A stretch of DNA of 64,000 nt from Sipunculus nudus (Eukaryota; Annelida; Sipuncula; Golfingiida; Sipunculidae). Location: NCBI GenBank assembly GCA_026874595.1, contig CM049309.1, positions 46,902,079 to 46,966,078 of the forward strand. The letters are read 5' to 3'. The translations under genes were made by a program, and so were the position numbers. The notes below the pieces were generated by a model that was not told where the DNA came from, did not search any database, and saw only the letters and a program-made list of their open reading frames with translations. Shown one piece after another: positions 58,701-64,000 of this stretch. The stretch's first letter is position 1. Every line of letters begins with the position of its first letter.

Positions 58701-60142
58701 CATTCACATGCTCAGGTCTGCTTTAGGTTCTGAGGAGGCCAGTGTCACTACTACTACTGATGAATCCGAAGAAGATGACACTGATAGCGGTGACATTAAA
58801 CGTGCAAAAACAGTAATTGAGTCCATGAAGAAAACCATGAGGGCTGAGGTTGATAGGCGGTTCTTCAACAGTGAACTTGCTGAAGAGACATATGAGATTG
58901 CATCAATGCTAGACCCTCGAAGCAAACTTATGATGAGCAGCACAAAAGGAAAGGTATATATGGTAGAAAAACTGAAAGTTTTGGCTAGGTCCTTTTGTGA
59001 AACTCCCAGTGTGACTAGTGAGTCAACCAGTGGGCCTGAATCAGTTGGGAGGAATCTTGAGCCAGATGATATTGTTGCAAGGAAAAAACTCAAAACTGGT
59101 GACAGTTGGTTGGATGATGTTCTGCTGGGAAAAACTACCAACTTTGTGCAGACAACAACTGATGACATCAAACAGGAAATTGAACTCTATGTATCATGTT
59201 CATATGACAAAAACAAGGACCGTGACAGTTTGGCCTGGTGGGCAACTCATGAAAAAATGTTTCCTCATTTAAGCAAGGCGGCAAAGAAATATCTGGCCAT
59301 ACCAGCCTCCAGTGTCCCATCTGAACGAATATTTTCACTTGCAGGCAACATTGTATCAAAGAAACGCTCCTGTCTCACACCAGAGAATGTAAATATGCTG
59401 ATATTTTTGAAGAAAAATTCTAAATTCCATTGAACACTGAAACACAGAACTTTGTAAGCTAGTTACTTTTTATAGCACTCAACAGGCATTTTTACCAAGT
59501 TGTGGGAAGCTAAACTTTGTTACAAGGCTGAGTCAATTTGTATGAGATTTAAGTTTTCTGTGTAGAGTGCATTGTGTCAATTTTTGGGATTATAAACCTT
59601 CAATATGTTTTCCCAGTCAACCAAAGTTTGTTACAAGGTTAACATCAGGGGCCCCTATATCGGAAATTTGTTAATCTGATACCACTGAAATTGCATGTAC
59701 AATGAACCAGAAGGCCTTTTAAGATTTTTAAGAATAAAATTTTCTAAATGTTGCTGAAATTTTTATCAATCTTGCACACGTAAGGGAGGTTTGCAGTTAG
59801 GTTTGTGTGTCTGTACTCTGTATGTATGAGCTATATAATCTGCCACTTTGCAAGTGTGTCCACCCCTGTAACTGGAAAATTCAAGGACATTTCCACATGA
59901 AAATTATATGGAAAGTCAGTCTCTTAGTATCTCAGTCTTGCTGTAAGATGATCTGGAATGCAAAATCTACAATTCACAAGGTAAAAAATTTCAATTGTAG
60001 TTCACTCTTTACTTCCAAGGTAAGTATCTACAATGTACATACTGTCCAACTGTCATGTAAAATAATCGATTATTAATCAATAATCGGTTGCCACAAGTTC
60101 CGATTAATCGATTACAAACTTTGGAACCGATTCCTAGCTCTA
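55778..60142 (+). mobile_element. hAT-superfamily DNA transposon, apparently complete and autonomous
   Basis: The ends are TAGAGCTCGGCGATTATC and (inverted) TAGAGCTAGGAATCGG. A perfect 8-bp target-site duplication, GTCAGTAC, flanks the element. Both subterminal regions have AATCGATTAATCG-type motifs (about 55800-55820 and 60060-60115), likely transposase-binding sites. The element is 4365 bp, contains an uninterrupted two-exon transposase gene, and sits in a 180-bp unit of a family 1 Helitron2-like element. Confidence 0.92.
55955..59433 (+). CDS. hAT transposase, BED-finger type (exons 55955-56141 and 57626-59433)
   Basis: It catalyses cut-and-paste movement of the element. Start chosen at the ATG in AACCAAAATGGCG; upstream in-frame codons run into the terminal repeat region. 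Donor AACG|GTAAGC at 56142, acceptor TTTTCATTGCAG before 57626, phase 1, giving about 664 residues with no stop or frameshift. The BED zinc finger is split by the intron: W32, C52-K-L-C55 in exon 1, H71 and H76 in exon 2. The RNase-H-like catalytic domain has the aspartates of LAITHDSWTS (D191) and FAVTDNAS (D258), then CAGH (C277, H280). The C-terminal hATC dimerisation region is near 620-660 (ASSVPSERIFSLAGNIVSKK). The catalytic glutamate was not assigned by eye. The intron is 1484 bp. Relatives are ZBED-type hAT proteins. Confidence 0.9.
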
Positions 60143-60150
60143 GTCAGTAC
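60143..60150 (+). repeat. hAT target-site duplication, right
   Basis: GTCAGTAC, identical to 55770-55777. Confidence 0.9.
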
Positions 60151-60739
60151 ATGTGTATTTGTAATGAAAATTTATATTTTTCATGAAATTTTCTATGTTC
60201 AGGAGCCATAAAACGGTCAAAAGTAGGTCAACTGGGACAAAATGCTAACTCGATCTGTAACTGGTCATTATCTGCCCACACACCAAAAAATCAGGCCAAT
60301 ATCTGCAGGCATTGCGAAAAAACGTCCTTACATGTGTATTTGTCATGAAAATTTATATTTTTCATGAAATTTTCTAAGTTAAGGAGCCGTAAAACGGTCA
60401 AAAATAGGTCAACCGGGACAAAACGCGAACTCTATCTGTAACTGGTCATTATCTGCCTACACACCAAAAATCAGGCCAATATCTGCAGGCATTGCGAAAA
60501 AATGTCCGTACATGTGTATTTGTCATGAAAATTTATATTTTATATTAAGTTTTCTAAGTTTAGGAGCCGTAAAATGGTCAAAAGTAGGTCAACCAGGACA
60601 AAATGCGAACTCGATCTGTAACTGGTCATTATCTGCCCACACACCAAAAATCAGGCCAATATCTGCAGGCATTGCAAAAAAAAGTCTGTAAATGGGTAAA
60701 ACTATATGCCCCGGCCACTTTGTGGCGGGGGCATAAAAA

Positions 60740-61640
60740 GATCATGTAGGTGGTACCTGAAAAACCTAGATTCTAAATATGAGTCATGTGACCAACATAT
60801 GCACAAAACTTGGTGATGCTAGCTCCTGTTGTTTCTGAGATTTGTATGTTAGTATGCTTACTTGGCCAAATGACCAAGTTCATATTCTTGTAACTAGGCC
60901 AAATTCATCAAACCCAAACCATTTGAACAAACTTGAGACAGCTCTTCTCTGGAATTGTTTCTGGGAAATGTTGAACAATTTGGCTGAATGATTTCGGAGA
61001 AAATGTTTTTCAGAGGGTTTTTTTACAGCGTTTTTTCACGTAAAATGTAAGTCAATGCAGGAGGTGCCACAAAAAGCTCAATCCCACAACAATTTATATG
61101 TGACAGATTTTTGCATCAAATTTGGTATTTCTAGCTCCCGCTGTTCCTTAGAAATTAATGATGATGACCCCCGTACAAAAAAAAAATTGCTGGTGATGCC
61201 ACATACACCTCAATTTCAAATATGAGTCATGTGACCAACATTTGCATGAATTTGGCTTCTCATATTGTAGTTTCAGTATCCTTTTTTGGCCAAATCTATT
61301 CAGCTTCCTGTAACTCTGCCCAAATTCACCAAACTGGAACCATTCAAACAAACTTTAGAGAGATTGTTTCAGAGATCATTCCTGTGAAATATTGAACAAT
61401 TTGGCTGGACAGTTGCTGAAAAGAAGATTTTTACAGTTTTTTTCAGCCTTTTCCCTTTAAAATCTAAGTAAATGCAGATAGCAAAAAAATATGCAAATTC
61501 CGACAGAGGTTTATAGATTTCTGATTTTTTTGCATAAAATATTAGGCAATGCTAGCTCCTGCCGTTTTTGAGACAGTATGGGTTTACGTACGGACGGTGC
61601 CACACCATCGCATAGGCTCACAGGTTTGCTAAAAATAGAA
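60740..61640. repeat. Two ~440-bp diverged repeat units
   Basis: AAATATGAGTCATGTGACCA occurs at about 60775 and 61219. Both units contain 'gctagctcctg', 'aaattcaccaaac' and CAATTTGGCTG. It ends GTACGGACGGTGCCACACCA. Non-coding; possibly the array of a further rolling-circle family. Confidence 0.55.
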
Positions 61641-61858
61641 AAATACAGGTGGTGCCACCAGTCTTAAGGAAATGAAAAAAACAGTCATAATCAATATTTA
61701 CACCATGTTCTGGGAAACTAGATGAGACCACAGTTGAGAAACTGACATAATTGCTGTTATTTGTCAAAGAAGTGCCTGAGATGTATAATACTTCTTTTTT
61801 TTTTGTCTAATACTTGTCAATGATGATGGTCTCAAATTGCCCTATGACACAATGGTAA

Positions 61859-64000
61859 ACAAGTGACCCATGGGTCATGACGCTCAGCTGACTGGGAAGA
61901 GATTCGCAAAAGGAAATTTTATCATCAGAATGGTAGTATATACCCATTCAACTGAAGCATCAAACAGATTAACCAACAGGCCAAGATTAAGTCTGTATTT
62001 ATATATCTCAAAAATAGAGAAAAAATGTGTAAACTTTAAAAACTAGAATACGGGTAACCGACAAGTGACTACATGTATCCGTCAAAATCAGAGTGGAATG
62101 GGTGAAGTGAGGCATGGATTGAGTGGCAAGGGGAAATAGAGTGAGGTATGTTGCATATCAGCATGGATGTCTGCAGCCTAAATGTGTATGTAGGTTGTGC
62201 CACCTACCACAAATCCAGAAAGCTGTCCAAGTTGTAAACACCTGCAAAATTTTTGGCAGAAAAGTCAAACAACTACATGTATATGAACGATTTATGCCCA
62301 TGGCAGACAAACAGACAAACACTGTGCAAAAATCTTTGCAGGTGACCCCTCCAGTTTAATGTATGATAAAGACCTATGTGAGATCTAAACACATGCACAA
62401 TTTTGGCCCAATCGGTCAAATGGTTCCTGAGATATGAGCTTGGATGTGTGCAGCGTTAACTAGAATGTAGGTGGCTCCACCTGTCATAAATCAAGAAAGC
62501 TGTCCATGATGTATAAACCTGCAAAATTTTAGGCAGTTATGTCGAACCACTGCAGAGAAATGAGTGATTTTAGGCCACGGCAGACTAACAGACAGACGCT
62601 GTGCAAAAATGGTTGCAGGTGGTGCCACCAGTTTTGTGTATGATAAAGAGCTATGTGAGATCTATACACATGCAAAATTTTGGACCAATCGGTCAAAAGG
62701 TTCCCGAGATATGAGCTTGGATGTCATCAGCGTGAATGTGAATGTAGGTGGCGCCCCTGTCATAAAATCAAGAAAGCTATCCAGGATGTATATGCATGAC
62801 GAATTTCAGGTGAATTAGTCATTTCACTGCAGAGATATGAGTGATTTTAACCCAAGGCAATGAACAGATGGACACTGTGCAAACATGGTTACAGGTGGCG
62901 CCACCATTTTTTGTGTATGTTACAGAGCTATCAAAGGGCTACATTTGTATAAATTTTATTTCCTGATGGGTCAAACGGTTCCCGAGATATGAGCTTGGAT
63001 GTCATCAGCGTGAACGTGAATGTAGGTGGCGCCACCTGTCATAAAATCAAGAAAGCTATCCAGGATGTATACGCATGACGAATTTCAGGTGAATTAGTCA
63101 ATTCACTGCAGAAATAGGAGTGGTTTGAACCCAAGGCAGATGAACAGATGGACACTGTGCAAACATGGTTACAGGTGGCCAACCATTTTTTGTGTATGTT
63201 ATAAAGCAATCCAAAGGTTACATTTGTATAAATTTTATTTCCTGATCGGTCAAACAGTTCCTAAGATATGAGCTTGGATGTCATCAGCATGAAAGTGAAT
63301 GTAGGTGGCGCCACCTGTCATAAAATCAAGACAGCTATCCAGGATGTATACGCATGACGAATTTCAGGTGAATTAGTCAATTCACTGCAGAGATATGAGT
63401 GATTTTAACCCACGGCAGATAAACAGATGGACACTGTGCAAACATGGTTACGGGTGGCGCCACCATTTTTTGTGTATGTTATAAAGCAATCCAAGGGCTA
63501 CATTTGTATAAATTTTATTTCCTGATCGGTCAAACGGTTCCCGAGATATGAGGGTTTATGAGTGGAAACAGACCCACAAATGGACACTGGATAGAGAGGA
63601 AAGGTCAGAGGTCAACGCAAATTGGTTAGGCACCAGTTCACATGTGACCCGATAATTAGTGTAAGTTTCGGAAAAATTGGTCCATTAGTCTCTGAGGAGC
63701 TCTCTGGAAACCAACGCTGCGGTGGCGGAGGAACCCGGTCAAAAACATAGTATCTGCAAAACTTCGTTTTGGCGGATACAAAAATACAGGTGGCTCCACC
63801 AGTCTGCAGAAACTAATAAAAACACTTAATGGTCAATATCTATGCAAAGAATCATGGTGATCTCTGCATTTGTTGTTCAGATACTTCAGCTTTTGTATCA
63901 AATTGTCCATTATTCTGAGGGATACTTCGGAGTCCTATAGCTTGAAGGATATTGGTAACAGAGACCTAATTTCTGGTTTCCAAGGAGATTTTTCATGGAC
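61859..64000 (-). mobile_element. Family 4 element interrupted by family 2, running off the window
   Basis: Head CAAGTGACCCATGGGTCATG..CTCAGCTGAC. At 62040 the family 4 core is broken by the family 2 copy and resumes at 63781 (AAATACAGGTGGCTCCACCA). The other end lies beyond 64000. Confidence 0.7.
62043..63780 (-). mobile_element. Family 2 element, second full copy
   Basis: It starts CTAGAATACGGGTAACCGAC and ends AGTATCTGCAAAACTTCG..GGCGGATACA. Units of about 280 bp with two GTGGCGCCAC palindromes each, as in 9823-11552. It is inserted in an A-rich stretch of a family 4 element, with no target-site duplication seen. Confidence 0.78.

Larger units (their letters stand above)
55225..60735 (-). 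mobile_element. Family 1 element, second copy, split by the hAT element
   Basis: It starts CTAGATGTGTCGGAATGACA with CGAATGCCCCCGCC and ends TATGCCCCGGCCACTTTGTG..GCGGGGGCATA. Without the hAT element and one copy of its duplicated target it is about 1.14 kb, the same as the copy at 40917-42056. 180-bp units on both sides are in register. Confidence 0.8.

Noticed and set aside
57910-59359. Several minus-strand open frames opposite the hAT transposase
   Set aside because: They are antisense shadows of a clearly conserved plus-strand coding exon.

Overview
The window is eukaryotic DNA, AT-rich and intron-rich. It most likely comes from a marine invertebrate, and a bivalve mollusc is my best guess. 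That guess rests on a single-copy-type ATAD2 gene plus a dense load of non-autonomous rolling-circle (Helitron2/Helentron-type) elements carrying tandem core repeats, as described for the 'pearl' elements of bivalves. No bacterial, organellar or viral genes were seen.

One host gene dominates. It lies on the minus strand, from the first recognisable exon at 47569 down to a proposed stop codon at 719-721. It is the orthologue of ATAD2/ATAD2B (yeast Yta7, fission yeast Abo1), a nuclear AAA+ ATPase and bromodomain chromatin factor. I place 23 coding exons with GT-AG introns, and every junction keeps the reading phase. They encode about 1430 residues: a basic/acidic N-terminal region, AAA1 with intact Walker A, Walker B, sensor-1 and arginine-finger residues, a degenerate AAA2, a bromodomain, a long charged linker, and the conserved C-terminal helical region. 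One exon is a 21-nt microexon (5222-5242) that would add a run of basic residues and can be skipped without a frameshift. The 5' end (initiator codon, promoter) was not found and may lie beyond 64000.

The introns and the 16 kb upstream of the first recognised exon are mostly mobile DNA. Five sequence families share one architecture: a short motif near one end repeated inverted at the other end, a small hairpin followed (minus strand) by CTAG or a related terminus, and usually a core array of 160-350 bp tandem units. They are nested in each other, up to four levels deep at about 12000-19900, and several junctions show no target-site duplication. An apparently intact hAT element (55778-60142, 8-bp target-site duplication, BED-finger transposase in two exons) sits inside one of them. 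Others are three TA-flanked inverted-repeat elements of 1.0-1.2 kb, a piggyBac-like MITE flanked by TTAA, a small hAT-like MITE, and a ~5 kb unclassified DNA element (31146-36134) with a directional GTAACGCGAGTCAC motif near both ends.

Layout: 1-718, 3' UTR and flank; 719-9033, C-terminal exons; 9034-20090, 11-kb intron of nested repeats; 20091-30871, bromodomain and AAA2 exons; 30872-37616, intron with the 5-kb element; 37617-47569, AAA1 and N-terminal exons; 47570-64000, repeats, a decayed coding fragment and the hAT element.
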